The notes under the pieces are model-generated. The model made no database searches. It saw only the letters and a program-made list of their open reading frames with translations, and was not told where the DNA came from. This document shows positions 39,856 to 50,188 of a stretch of DNA of 64,000 nucleotides, piece after piece. Positions within the stretch are counted from its first letter, which is position 1, and each line of letters begins with the position of its first letter. This DNA comes from Unio delphinus. Taxonomy: Eukaryota; Mollusca; Bivalvia; Unionida; Unionidae. Made by a program: the position numbers and the translations under genes. The DNA is taken from the NCBI GenBank assembly GCA_029339505.1, contig JAQISU010000026.1:731501-795500 (forward strand), in the 5' to 3' direction.

Positions 39856-41790
39856 ACATGTTATCCTTTTTACCAGTCACCTACTGACAAAAAAAAGTGT
39901 TATCCTATTTACTAGTCACCTACTAACCCAAAAAAGTGATATCCATTTTACCAGTCACCTACTGACAAAAAAAAGTGATATCCTATTTACTAGTCACCTA
40001 CTAACCCAAAAAAGTGACATCCTATTTACTAACCAAAAAAAGTGATATCCATTTTACCAGTCACCTACTAACCCCAAAAAGTGATATCCTATTATCCTAT
40101 TTACTAGTCACCTACTACCCCCCCCAAAAAAAAAAACGCTTCGGTGGCCTAGTGGTTAGAGCGTCCGCCGCAGAAGCGGGAGATCGTGGGTTTGATCCCC
40201 GGCCGAATCATACCAAAGACTTACAAAAATGTTACTAACAGCTGCCTCGCTTGATGTTTAGCATTAAGAGGTTAGTGTTAGGACTGGTCGGCCTGGTGTC
40301 AGGATAGTCAGGATAATGTGACTGGGCAGGACATCATGCTACATGTCTGCGGCATGATGCCCCAGTGGTAGACATCACTATAAACTGCCTCACTGCAGAC
40401 ATCATAGCAATATGACTGAAAAATTGTTAAAGCTACATTAAAAATCCTAATCAAACAAACAAACAAACTAACAAAAAAAGTGATATCCATTTTACCAGTC
40501 ACCTACTGACAAAAAAAGTGACATCCTATTTACTAGTCACCTACTAACCAAAAAAGTGATATCATATTGACTAGTCACCTACTAACCAAAAAAAGTGATA
40601 TCCATTTTACCAGTCACCTACAAACCCAAAAAAGTGATATCCTATTTATTAGTCACCTACTAACCAAAAAAGTGATATCATATTTACTAGTCACCTACTA
40701 ACCAAAAAAGTGACATCCTATTTACTAGTCACCTACTAACCAAAAAAAGTGATATCCTATTGACTAGTCACCTACTAACCAAAAAAAGTGATATCCATTT
40801 TACCAGTCACCTACTGACAAAAAAAGTGATATCCTATTTACTAGTCACCTACTAACCAAAAAAGTGATATCCTATTTATTAGTCACCTACTAACCAAAAA
40901 AAGTGATATCCATTTTACCAGTCACCTACAAACCCAAAAAAGTGATATCCTATTTATTAGTCACCTACTAACCAAAAAAGTGATATCATATTGACTAGTC
41001 ACCTACTAACCAAAAAAGTGATATCATATTGACTAGTCACCTACTAACCAAAAAAGTGATATCATATTGACTAGTCACCTACTAACCAAAAAAGTGATAT
41101 CATATTGACTAGTCACCTACTAACCAAAAAAGTGATATCATATTTACTAGTCACCTACTAACCAAAAAAGTGATATCATATTTACTAGTCACCTACTAAC
41201 CAAAAAAAGTGACATCCTATTTACTAGTCACCTACTAACCAAAAAAAGTGATATCCTATTGACTAGTCACCTACTAACCAAAAAAAGTGATATCCATTTT
41301 ACCAGTCACCTACTGACAAAAAAAGTGATATCCTATTTACTAGTCACCTACTAACCAAAAAAGTGATATCCTATTGACTAGTCACCTACTAACCCAAAAA
41401 AAGTGATATCCATTTTACTAGTCACCTACAAACCCAAAAAAGTGATATCCTATTTATTAGTCACCTACTAACCAAAAAAGTGATATCATATTGACTAGTC
41501 ACATACTAACCAAAAAAGTGATATCATATTGACTAGTCACCTACTAACCAAAAAAGTGATATCATATTGACTAGTCACCTACTAACCAAAAAAGTGATAT
41601 CATATTGACTAGTCACCTACTAACCAAAAAAGTGATATCATATTGACTAGTCACCTACTAACCAAAAAAAGTGATATCCTATTTACTAGTCATATACTAA
41701 CCCAAAAAGTCATATCCTATTGACTAGTCACCTACTAACCAAAAAAAGTGACATCCATTTTACCAGTTATCTACTAACCAGACAATATGA
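39856..41790. repeat. about 38-bp minisatellite, about 42 units, interrupted by a SINE
   Basis: The unit is AAAAAAGTGATATCCTATTT then ACTAGTCACCTACTAACC. Subtypes differ in CCATTTTACCAG versus CATATTGACTAG. A family A SINE splits the array at 40,138-40,455, after which the same units resume. Confidence 0.95.
40138..40455 (+). mobile_element. tRNA-derived SINE, family A (copy 2) inside the minisatellite
   Basis: The head shows TGGCCTAGTGGTTAGAGCG (A box, about 40,144) and GGGTTTGATCC (B box, about 40,190) with tRNA-like spacing. The body matches the copy at 4,487-4,796. It is flanked on both sides by the 38-bp array, so it inserted after the array existed. Confidence 0.85.
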
Positions 41791-41935
41791 TAACCAGAGT
41801 TTGTTTTTAAAAATAAATGAAAGAGTAATTCAGATTTAAAACTTGAGATATGCACAGTTCAAGTCTAATGCAACAGAGTATCTCTTAATGAAAAACTTAA
41901 ATAACAAACTACATTTGATTAATTACAAAGCTTAC

Positions 41936-42038
41936 CCTAAAGCACACAAGGAGCTGAGAGCCTCACCACGAAAACCAAATGTTTCCACATTAACCAAGTC
42001 TGAAAATTCTTGAAGTTTGGAAGTATGATGCTTCAAAG
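41936..42038 (-). CDS. PMS2: PMS2 exon with GFRGEAL motif (human exon 4 equivalent)
   Basis: The minus strand reads [20 protein letters not shown] then [20 protein letters not shown] is the diagnostic motif III of MutL GHKL ATPases, contacting ATP phosphates. The acceptor is CTATTCCAG and the donor GTAAGC. The length of 103 nt and the phase equal what I recall for human exon 4. Confidence 0.97.
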
Positions 42039-43971
42039 CTGGAATAGGGAGGGAAAAGAATGTAATTGTGTATAAATAGCTCGATCTTAATAAAATTTGA
42101 TTAAGAACAATAAGAATAAAGATTTCTGAAAAAAGGGAGAAAAAACTTGAAGCTTCTATATACAGAATTTCTCCAATAATAATCCCATTGGATCCATTTT
42201 GTAAAACTGATCAAAGTTAGGACAGGTTCATCATTAGGCACTAATTTTTTAAAAGTTGCCACACCTTTGTAGCAATTATTTCTCTAATGCTACTGTACTC
42301 AGTGTTCTATCCCAAAATGAGATCACAAATATTCATTTAAGGATCTGAAATCATTTGGAACATTTTATTCTTTTGGACTTCAATAGAACTTTTTAAGATT
42401 ATAGTGAATTCAATTCATAATACTAAGTTCCTACACTTTCATTTCGTAATATTGACAATTAAATTATTTAAGTTTTACAAAACTTGTTGCTTTTGCTTAT
42501 TTCTGTTAGTTTAAGACCAGAGTCATGACATTTCTGTACTGTTTTTTGTTTGAATAATGACTGATTCAATGATTTGATCTAAAAATATATAATACCTGTG
42601 AACCTGGCCCAGTTTAACTAAATACATTAAAAACAATTCTTGTCTACATTTTCGTTTTGAATTAAGATGTTATAAAGAATAAAATTTCAGTAATATAAAC
42701 TTACTATAAAACTGTCTGAAGAAAACTGTAGAAATACCAGTTTTTTTTACATTCAAGATTAGAAATATTCCCAGTTTTACAAAGTTTGGACAAATATTTT
42801 TTTTATTCTTTCCATTTCCTGTCTCTTACTGATATTATTGGAAGTATTTTAAGTAGGATTGGGAAAAATCTAACTTTAGGAAAACTGGGAGAGAAAAAAA
42901 ATGACTGAAACTGTTGACTGGGTCCTGCCTCATATCTCAGCTTGGCAGACTTCCTGGCCCTACTCCATTATGGTCAGCAGATGATTTGGTCCTGACTTTT
43001 CAGCTTTATCACCAAAACATTTCAACACACTTGTAGAACTGCACCATTTCTTATCTTATATCCTACAGTTTGGGGCATTCAGTCCTGGGCAAAGTAAACA
43101 TTATCTTGCATATTAGATCCTAAAATATGATCACAAATGTCTTCATAGGTTTCTTTTATTTGGCAATTCACCGAAATTTGACATTTTGATTGCTGCTGTA
43201 TTGCTTCACTGTAACACATGGTAAGACTTCTGATTCATGTCAGTATGGTTTTTGCACATGGCACATGCACTTTGTACAATGCAAAATGTCCAAGGATCAA
43301 GATAAGGTGCAGTCTAAAAGCATTATTTGGTTTCAACAGAAAAGAAATTTATATGCCAGAGCACTGCAAAATGTATTTATGACACAGGGTTTCAGTCAAG
43401 TCAGGTAAGTAAAAGACAAACCATCCATGATGTAAGTTTTATCTGGCATGAATTTTCTTACTGGTGAAACAAATTATTTACGGTTGCTAAAAACCAAAAA
43501 ATTTAAAAATCAAACATTGATTCATCAGTGGAGTCAACAGCATCCTCTTTCACATTCCATGATTTCAAGGACCATATCTACTCACTTATAAGCAGAGTCC
43601 AACTGCAGGCTGCACAGACCCAGAGGAGCCTGCAGATATGGGTCAATGCAGTTTATAAGGAGTAATCAAGAGAACATGGTTCCTGATCTGCAAATGCATT
43701 ATATGGTGGCAGATCAATGTCCATTTTGTTTGAAGCTGAACTCAACTTATAACTGTCTATATATGGTACCAACAAACCATGCAATTGTCTGCAGAATCTT
43801 AACATTTTTTATTCACAAAAATAAATTCACAAAAGAGCTAGATAGGGGAATATCATTATTAAGTTAAACTCTTAAAATATGTTCTTAAATTAATCTACTT
43901 ATTTAAAAACAATAATCTCCAAAAAATTTACCCCCCAAAAAGAATTATTTTTTTTATAAAATTTATATTAC
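42039..43971. other. PMS2 intronic sequence
   Basis: AT-rich; no feature recognised. Confidence 0.5.
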
Positions 43972-44058
43972 TCAATCCTTCAAAGTTCTTCTCTTCCACT
44001 CCTGACCCATTATCACTGACTTCAATCATCTCACTTCCATATTCCTTCAACTTCACAT
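43972..44058 (-). CDS. PMS2: PMS2 exon with DNGSG motif (human exon 3 equivalent)
   Basis: The minus strand reads [20 protein letters not shown] then EEKNFEGL, matching human [20 protein letters not shown]. DNGxG is motif II (nucleotide binding) of GHKL ATPases. The acceptor is CATTTTTAG and the donor GTAATA. The length of 87 nt equals what I recall for human exon 3. The exon carrying motif I (ELVENSLDAG) should lie upstream at higher coordinates but is not visible before 46 kb or in 61.6-64 kb. Confidence 0.95.
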
Positions 44059-46056
44059 CTAAAAATGAAACAAAAGAAATGCTCAAATAATTACATTATC
44101 ATCATCATCATCATCTTTCTTATCATCATCACTGCCTTTATCAAAGTATTCAATAAGACTAATACAAATGCTGACTGGGAAAAGAGTGTTGTCACTATAC
44201 AAAGTGTGCAATCAAATTATTAGTAAAAGTAACTATAATGGTTTCCATCTTTGTAGTAGAAAAATGCCTCTCTGGAAATGAGTCGTGTAGATGTAATAAC
44301 TCTGAAATACCATACATACTGACATACAAGTTATGTCCAACTGTAAATGCTATAGACCCTGATCTGCCATTGCATAGTGTAAAGGGTTGAACTGTTTCTG
44401 CTATAAGGATGTGCAGAAAAGAATTAAGCATGAAGAAGAAGATGGTGCAGAATAAGATAGGACACACGATTTCAAGGCTGTTTGAGAAGATTTTGCCTGC
44501 CTGGGATCTTCCTCTGAAGATTTATTACAAGATCAAGAAGATTGTCGATCCAGGATTCATTCCATTAGAAGGACAATCATTATTATTTTGCACTTCTGGC
44601 CTTTAAATTTCTGTATAATTATAAGAATCAAGATCATTGGGAGTGAAGACAAAAGGCAATAGACCCCTCCCAACTAAAAATTAGCATTGATGGACCAGTG
44701 GTCATAAAAAGATTAATCATAAGATACCGCCATAGCTGACAAATCTTAGGAAAGATCAACAGAAGAAGGAACCAATCTGTATGTATAATATGTATAATCT
44801 CTTCCTCCTTGTCTGATCTGGACATAAGTATTGTGTTGTGTGCAGCGGAATGCTGAGACTAGAATGTAGAGTTGGGGTAATTTGGTACCACCCTGCTTGA
44901 GAGTGTATATCACCACCACCAAGTTCTCTGCTATAATCAGCACTATCGTATTCTGAGAATGGTCACTCCAGAAATGAAAGGCGTTGATTATAGCTTTTAA
45001 TGTCAAGATACTAATGTGGAGACCTGTGTCCTCTGGACCCCACTGGTCACTGAGAGAATCTAAAGCTGGTATCAGATAGGTTCCTCAAACAGATGTGCTA
45101 TCGTTTTTATTTATACACAGAAACATCCAGGTATGGCTGTTCAAGAGGTATTCCTGTCATGAGCCAACCCAGGTTATGCCACTTGTTACACTGTCATAGT
45201 ATTCAAGCGGCATGGATTCGGTATACCCACAACATAGCAAGATCATATGTAAAGGGCACCTGTAGAGACAACCCAGTGGAACAAGATCCACTGCTGCATA
45301 AAACAATCTGAGGAGTTGCAGAAACTCCCTGACTATGACCCATTTTGTATTGAAAATGAAAACACAAGGAGGAATCAGATCACCCAAAGGTGGGGTAGAT
45401 GTACTGGGTTGAGGTGGGTGAGAAAATCCATACCCAGATAGATGAATGGATGGGATGGACAATGATGATACTTCACAAAGGATCAGAAAACCTAGATGAT
45501 GTAAAACGGACATCAGATCGTTCTTTCCTTTGACTAAAATGGAACTGATCATGTTTCTGGATGATGTCATAAAATAATCACTAATCCATGTATATATATG
45601 AAGTCGTACAGAACATGAATATGATACAGTAGAGTAGTTTTATAAAGGCCAATGACTTATGTACAAGACGGAGAAGACTGCAAAACTTATAACAATTTCC
45701 TCAGTAAGAAAACTGTAGAAATTTGAAAAAGACTGGACATGAACATGAAAATATGTCTGTCAGATCAAAACAGATGGTAAATTAATTGAACAAATGGAAA
45801 AGAGGACTGATTTTACCATCTCCATCTTGAATGCCATTGGTCATCCTAACCAACAATGGCTTGAAGGACAATTACGGAGAACACTGCCCTCTTATAGATG
45901 AATGTATAAATCTCTAGCTACAAAAGTGTGTCCTTGATCGAGTCTGATGGTAATTCCATCAGAAATGGAGAGAATGAAGGAGCAAGGTGTTGGCAAAATG
46001 AAAACCAAATCCCCTCTGAGGCAATTTGGACTAACCACTTGCTTGGTAGAAAGAGA
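44059..46056. other. host sequence flanking the viral element, left
   Basis: An ATC/ATT microsatellite lies at 44,094-44,120. No gene is supported. The overlapping opposite-strand frames near 45,093-45,570 have no recognised domain. It may be PMS2 intron 2. Confidence 0.5.
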
Positions 46057-46062
46057 TCCATC
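46057..46062. repeat. target-site duplication, left (TCCATC)
   Basis: TCCATC directly precedes the left terminal repeat and recurs at 61,555-61,560 directly after the right one. The T at 61,555 can be counted either as target or as the last base of the repeat, so the duplication is 5 or 6 bp. Polinton-type integrases typically make 6 bp. Confidence 0.8.
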
Positions 46063-46341
46063 AGCAGCAGAGAGGGTGAACAGACCACGTTTTCAAGCAA
46101 AAATAAGGCTTCCAGATCATGTTTTCGAACAAAATATGGCCTATAGATAACGTTTTCGAACAAAATATCAGGTTTCCAACAAATCTCATTTAACCCAAAA
46201 AAAATCTCCATTTTTGCAAAAACGGAGATTTTACGATTTTTTAATCAATTTTGCTCGCAACGATGTGGTCATCCACCCTCTCTGCTGCTACAAGTTAACA
46301 AAAAATAATAAATGATTTTAACCGAATATTTGATCCAGTCC
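46063..46341. repeat. left terminal inverted repeat (279 bp)
   Basis: It pairs with 61,264-61,555. By eye the outer 227 bp (46,063-46,289) is identical to the right end, and the inner part differs by a short indel. It contains three direct repeats starting GTTTTCGAACAAAATAT (46,089, 46,121, 46,152; the first is a variant) and a 28-bp near-palindrome at 46,203-46,230 (AATCTCC...GGAGATT). It also has an inverted copy of its own first 16 bases at 46,274-46,289. Its inner edge contains a copy of the last codons of the packaging ATPase gene from the other end. Confidence 0.93.
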
Positions 46342-46357
46342 TTAGGACGAAAATCAT

Positions 46358-47749
46358 TTATGATTTCACAAACAGACTAATCGCTAACACCTCTTCTTGT
46401 AAATCAATCAGATTATTTGACTGGTCGGTGAGTTTGAAATTAATTCTGGTTAATGAATTATTATGGCATTGCATGTAGACAGGATTAATTGGGTTTTCAA
46501 TAATTAGGAATCCTGGAGGAGCTGTTGGTGCAAACGAATAAAGAATATATATTTGCTGAGCTTGATTTGATCGTTTGAGATTAATTTGATAGCTTCCTTC
46601 GATAACATCACATACTAAATTAAGCGCAATCACTGAGGATATATTCACGTTGAATGGAGCGATATGCCTACCACCACCATCTGGATCATTATTATGTTTG
46701 AGGATAGTTGTTTGTTGTTCTATTAATTTCTTCCATGCGTCATGGATTTTTTGGAAACCTTCATCGATGGCATCATTGAGAAGTTTTTTTAGTTCCGGTA
46801 CGTTATATCCCGGTAGTTTGAATGTGTGGATATCTTTGACGGGGATTTTATATTGTTTTACAAATTCTGTTATCGATAGGGGATTATAGTCATCTAATAT
46901 ATCCTGAATAATTTTTAGGTTAAATGTTTCCATATCGTCGATAATTTTATTGCATGTTTCTACGACGCTGATAAATTCATCTCGGGTGAGAGAGCCGGAT
47001 TTAAGAGATATTAACAACAGCGATAAATCATTATTCATTGCTGTGAAATTTTCAATGATTTTAGGTTCGTTAACAAAATTATATCCCTCTATTCTATCCC
47101 CTAGCCTCTCTTCTCTGGTTGATCGGTATCTGAGATCAAAAAAATCTAAAGTGTTTTCGTGATATTTATAACTCCTTATTGGATTATTGGGTTTTATTCT
47201 GTCGGTGATATAATCAGATTTTTGTGGTTCTGGTACATCAACGGTTTCTCCCCCTGGTGGTAATTCAGGCCATCCTAGTATGGTTCTAATAGAACTCTGA
47301 TAGATATCTACGACGTATCCTTCTGTGCTTATTTCAATTGCGGATGATAGCGTCGGCTCATGAACTGTTATAGCTATTTTCGATTCTGTTCCAGTAATCG
47401 ATTTTATTCTACGCGCGAATTCATTATTGATTTGTTCGATTTGGTATGACCCTGTTGGTATTGAAACGACGTTCCAGTCTGGAGTCCCGTCTTCTTTATT
47501 CTTATTCGCGAAAACCAAGGAATTATTCGGTTGTTGACCACCAAATGATTTTGATCTGATATTAGGCCAACTGTGATACATTCGTAGTTTTGCTAGCGCT
47601 ATCTCCTTCACGGGGACTGGGCTAGGGAAATTCACACTAAACTCGGGTTCCGTTGATGTTATTGATATCATACTTGTTTGTACTGGGTTCGTGTTCTCCA
47701 CTACTCGTTGAAGTAATTCCATCGGTGTCGTCATTGTTATTATACTCAT
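46358..47749 (-). CDS. penton-like / minor capsid structural protein
   Basis: 463 residues. I see no enzymatic motif. The N-terminal third has FSVNFPSPVPVKEIALAKLR and an IPTGSYQIEQINNEF segment; the C-terminus has PGFLIIENPINPVYMQ and NNSLTRINFKLTDQSNNLID. From memory these two blocks mark a structural protein found in many invertebrate Polinton-like and adinto-like elements, where it accompanies the major capsid protein and is taken as a single-jelly-roll penton. That role is an inference. The N-terminus is affected by a 151-bp tandem duplication: the preceding copy (47,637-47,900) carries a second, out-of-frame version of the same start region. ATG at 47,749 gives the longest frame. The gene ends 17 bp from the left terminal repeat. 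Confidence 0.65.
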   Translation of the reverse strand: MSIITMTTPMELLQRVVENTNPVQTSMISITSTEPEFSVNFPSPVPVKEIALAKLRMYHSWPNIRSKSFGGQQPNNSLVFANKNKEDGTPDWNVVSIPTGSYQIEQINNEFARRIKSITGTESKIAITVHEPTLSSAIEISTEGYVVDIYQSSIRTILGWPELPPGGETVDVPEPQKSDYITDRIKPNNPIRSYKYHENTLDFFDLRYRSTREERLGDRIEGYNFVNEPKIIENFTAMNNDLSLLLISLKSGSLTRDEFISVVETCNKIIDDMETFNLKIIQDILDDYNPLSITEFVKQYKIPVKDIHTFKLPGYNVPELKKLLNDAIDEGFQKIHDAWKKLIEQQTTILKHNNDPDGGGRHIAPFNVNISSVIALNLVCDVIEGSYQINLKRSNQAQQIYILYSFAPTAPPGFLIIENPINPVYMQCHNNSLTRINFKLTDQSNNLIDLQEEVLAISLFVKS

Positions 47750-47930
47750 GTTGTCGCTCTAATTTTGACACCGCGGAATCATAAATACTGACCATCACTG
47801 AGAACTCACAATTTGGTATGGTTGAGGTTATTGAGATCATTCTGGTTTTCGGGTTCGTGTTTTCTAATTCCATCGGTGTTGTCATTGTTATTATATTCAT
47901 GTTGTCGCTCTAATTTCGATATCGCGGAAT
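47637..47930 (-). repeat. 151-bp tandem duplication at a gene junction
   Basis: The block ending CATGTTGTCGCTCTAATTT occurs at 47,747 and again at 47,898, an offset of 151 bp. It carries both the last codons of the upstream membrane-protein gene (LERQHEYNNND) and the first codons of the penton-like gene (MTTPMEL), read in different frames. Because 151 is not a multiple of three, only one copy is in frame with each gene. Confidence 0.85.
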
Positions 47931-48351
47931 CAAAAATACTGACCATCGCTGAGAATTCACTATCTGATATAATTGTATTATCGAGTGACGACGATATCAT
48001 CAATGATAATTGCGAGTATGCGGTTGATGCAATATGAAATTGAAGTAAGTAATTCTGCAGTTTACTCTGGCTGCATGATGATATCTTTTTTGCTATCCCG
48101 GTTGATATACCCCCGACTGTAGCCACCGCAGAAATGCAAATTGGAACTACGACCGGGGCAATCATTGTAACCGATGCAAGTATTATTCCGGCGCCAGCGA
48201 GAACGCTTGACACCGAGTACATAGTAATATCAATTGCGGTGATTCTTCGTCGGTATTTTTTTATTTTTATTTGATACTCCTCAGTGAGGGTTTTGAGTCT
48301 ATTTTGAAATTCTCTGACCTGATCATAGCGACATTGCGTTGATGAAAACAT
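47806..48351 (-). CDS. two-helix membrane protein of the virus element
   Basis: 181 residues. Residues 1-43 are basic and likely coiled (EFQNRLKTLTEEYQIKIKKY). Two hydrophobic segments follow at about 44-64 and 66-84, with glycine and small residues and a short hairpin between them. An amphipathic region and a hydrophilic Asn/Asp-rich tail complete it. Proteins of this layout occur beside the capsid genes in other Polinton-like elements; a role in an inner membrane or entry is inferred only. The tail lies in the 151-bp tandem duplication shared with the penton-like gene, so the C-terminus may be altered. ATG at 48,351 is the only reasonable start. Confidence 0.6.
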   Translation of the reverse strand: MFSSTQCRYDQVREFQNRLKTLTEEYQIKIKKYRRRITAIDITMYSVSSVLAGAGIILASVTMIAPVVVPICISAVATVGGISTGIAKKISSCSQSKLQNYLLQFHIASTAYSQLSLMISSSLDNTIISDSEFSAMVSIFDSAISKLERQHEYNNNDNTDGIRKHEPENQNDLNNLNHTKL

Positions 48352-48410
48352 TTTTATTTTAAAAAAGCTAGCGTTTTCAATTGTGAAATCCGAACGATTT
48401 TCCTTTCAAT

Positions 48411-49688
48411 TTAGTTATTTACTTCGCATACGAATTCTAAGCACCAGGATATTTTTAATCTACCGGTGTTATCAACCGCAATAATCTCAAATTCTTCTTC
48501 AACTCCGATAATTACTGTCGCGGTGCCACCAAAGTAGGTTTTACCGCTTACGATGATATCAAATTGCTTGTCAGAGATTAACGTCATCCTGTAGATACCA
48601 TGAGGCCACTTCTCGATATTGACCTTCAATTTAGCATTAGATTCTTTTACCCAATCAAAGGTCCCATGCTTTACCCTTTCAGAGGTTTCTTTTAGTTTAA
48701 AAATATCGTCGTAAACGTCGAGATAGGTTTTTTTGATTTCAGCGAGAGTCGGGCCTGTCAACGATGTGGTTTCAGATTCATCACGTGTTCTCCCCAAAAA
48801 TCTATCCACGATGGTATTAAGTGTTGTTTGTCTCACCATAAACCTAATAATATCGTTGAGAGTCATCGTAGATGTAGCGGGGACACCAAAGAAATTATTA
48901 GCGACGTAGGCATTGTGAGTATGCCTGATAATAAACTCGCTGATTTCAGCGAGAGTCGAGTCTGCCACAGGTGGGGATCCAAAAAACCTAACAATGACGT
49001 CGTTAGTGGGTTTTTGTACCCGCTCAACATTTTCTATTATTTTAGAAATATCATTGTAAATATCGAGATAATTTGCCTTGATTTCATTTTCATTCATCAT
49101 CCTTCCCGCGTCCTTGTTAAAAAAGAATAGCGATAGATAGTTTTTGATTTCAGCGAGAGTCATGCCAACCAGAAGCGGGGTTCCAAAGAATTTATGTACG
49201 ACATTTTTGCGAAAAACTGAAAACTGTTTTCCGTGTTCTTCAATTTTAGATTGAAGTGTTGCTAGTTCTAACAGAGAATTATCCAACTCATTGTCATGGG
49301 TAGCAATCTTATCAGTGATCGTAGACACAAGTGCACCTGGTTTAAGTCGTCCGTCGCTGGAATACAACGCAATAGAGTTTTCAGTGGCGTCTTGCTGCCG
49401 TTTTAAAATGTCATCCGCGGATATATTACTGGCTTTAAGTCGTCCGTCGTTGGAATACAGCGCAATAGAGTTTTCAGCGGCGTCGCGCTGCCGTATCAAA
49501 ATGTCATTCAATGACACATCACTGGATTTCAATTTACCCTGTTTGTCCTGAAATACAACTATTTCGTTCGGGTCAACATTTACTAAATTTAACGTCTCAG
49601 CGATTTCATCTTTGATTAGTTTTTTTACATCACCGGTTGCAGTGCCATCGGGTTTGGGTTTCAAAGATCTCCCCCAAATATCAATCAT
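48411..49688 (-). CDS. fibre-like repeat protein (candidate attachment protein)
   Basis: 425 residues without a known enzyme motif. Residues 43-118 hold three copies of a roughly 31-residue repeat (SIALYSNDGRLKASNISADD and variants); the DNA repeat is visible at 49,330-49,540. Residues 140-165 look coiled-coil. Residues 166-320 hold four looser repeats of FFG-P followed about ten residues later by TLAEI (about 167, 234, 266 and 300). The last 80 residues are rich in beta-type sequence (GKTYFGGTATVIIGVEEEFE). This stalk-plus-head design suggests a trimeric fibre, but that is inference from architecture and position. The start at 49,688 lies just downstream of a CGATTTTAGA motif shared with two other gene starts. 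Confidence 0.5.
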   Translation of the reverse strand: MIDIWGRSLKPKPDGTATGDVKKLIKDEIAETLNLVNVDPNEIVVFQDKQGKLKSSDVSLNDILIRQRDAAENSIALYSNDGRLKASNISADDILKRQQDATENSIALYSSDGRLKPGALVSTITDKIATHDNELDNSLLELATLQSKIEEHGKQFSVFRKNVVHKFFGTPLLVGMTLAEIKNYLSLFFFNKDAGRMMNENEIKANYLDIYNDISKIIENVERVQKPTNDVIVRFFGSPPVADSTLAEISEFIIRHTHNAYVANNFFGVPATSTMTLNDIIRFMVRQTTLNTIVDRFLGRTRDESETTSLTGPTLAEIKKTYLDVYDDIFKLKETSERVKHGTFDWVKESNAKLKVNIEKWPHGIYRMTLISDKQFDIIVSGKTYFGGTATVIIGVEEEFEIIAVDNTGRLKISWCLEFVCEVNN

Positions 49689-49712
49689 GTTATTGTAAAA
49701 CTCTTTCTCTCT

Positions 49713-50168
49713 CTAAAATCGTTTTTGACGACTTCGTTGAAAAATCTTCGATTTTCTCCAGCGATTACTAGTGTATTCATTCACGACAACATGTGGTGGT
49801 TTTCTGCTTGGGTTACTCAAGGAGTTAGAAATAGCGTCAAGGACATTTAATACTTCGCTGCCACATATTGGTGGGTCATTCATTTGTTGTGTTGGTAGCG
49901 TAGAATACCAAGTCTTCATTGGAAGGGTTTTTATATAACGCATAAACTCTTTTGGTGGGGCTAATCCATATGAATCGAAATAAACAATCCCACGTGGATC
50001 AATAGCGTATGCAACCCAGTGAGTTCCAGGTCCGGTGCTGTTATCTAAATTAATGATTCCGGTTTCAACGCTGTTTGGTTGATGTGGTAATTGATCTTTC
50101 ATAAAGACACCTCTGAAGTTTTTAATCGCTAGTTTTTTAGCAGCATCCATTAAATCAAAATTGGACAT
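49713..50168 (-). CDS. adenain-type maturation cysteine protease
   Basis: 151 residues from the ATG at 50,168 (MSNFDLMDAAKKL). It shows the adenovirus-protease signature in order: GTHWVAYA with catalytic His50, YFDSYG with the acidic residue Asp65, Gln94/95 for the oxyanion hole, and PPICGSEVL with nucleophile Cys102. The family cleaves structural precursors during particle maturation, and this enzyme is standard in adenoviruses, Polintons and virophages. An upstream ATG at 50,279 would add 37 residues, but these are merely the other frame of the 45-bp repeats belonging to the neighbouring gene, so I reject it. At about 150 residues it is short against adenovirus protease (about 204) yet usual for this type of element. 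Confidence 0.85.
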   Translation of the reverse strand: MSNFDLMDAAKKLAIKNFRGVFMKDQLPHQPNSVETGIINLDNSTGPGTHWVAYAIDPRGIVYFDSYGLAPPKEFMRYIKTLPMKTWYSTLPTQQMNDPPICGSEVLNVLDAISNSLSNPSRKPPHVVVNEYTSNRWRKSKIFQRSRQKRF

Positions 50169-50188
50169 AGGAATCTTCGATTCCTGAA

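Noticed and set aside
40138..40230. functional tRNA gene
   Set aside because: A and B boxes are present, but the sequence cannot form a normal acceptor stem and continues into a repeated SINE body.
39856..41790. CRISPR-like array
   Set aside because: Continuous 38-bp minisatellite without spacers.
45918..46211. ORFs of 97 and 77 codons starting MEIFFGLNEICWKPDI at both element ends
   Set aside because: Identical because both lie in the terminal inverted repeats and run outward into unrelated flanks; no evidence of coding.
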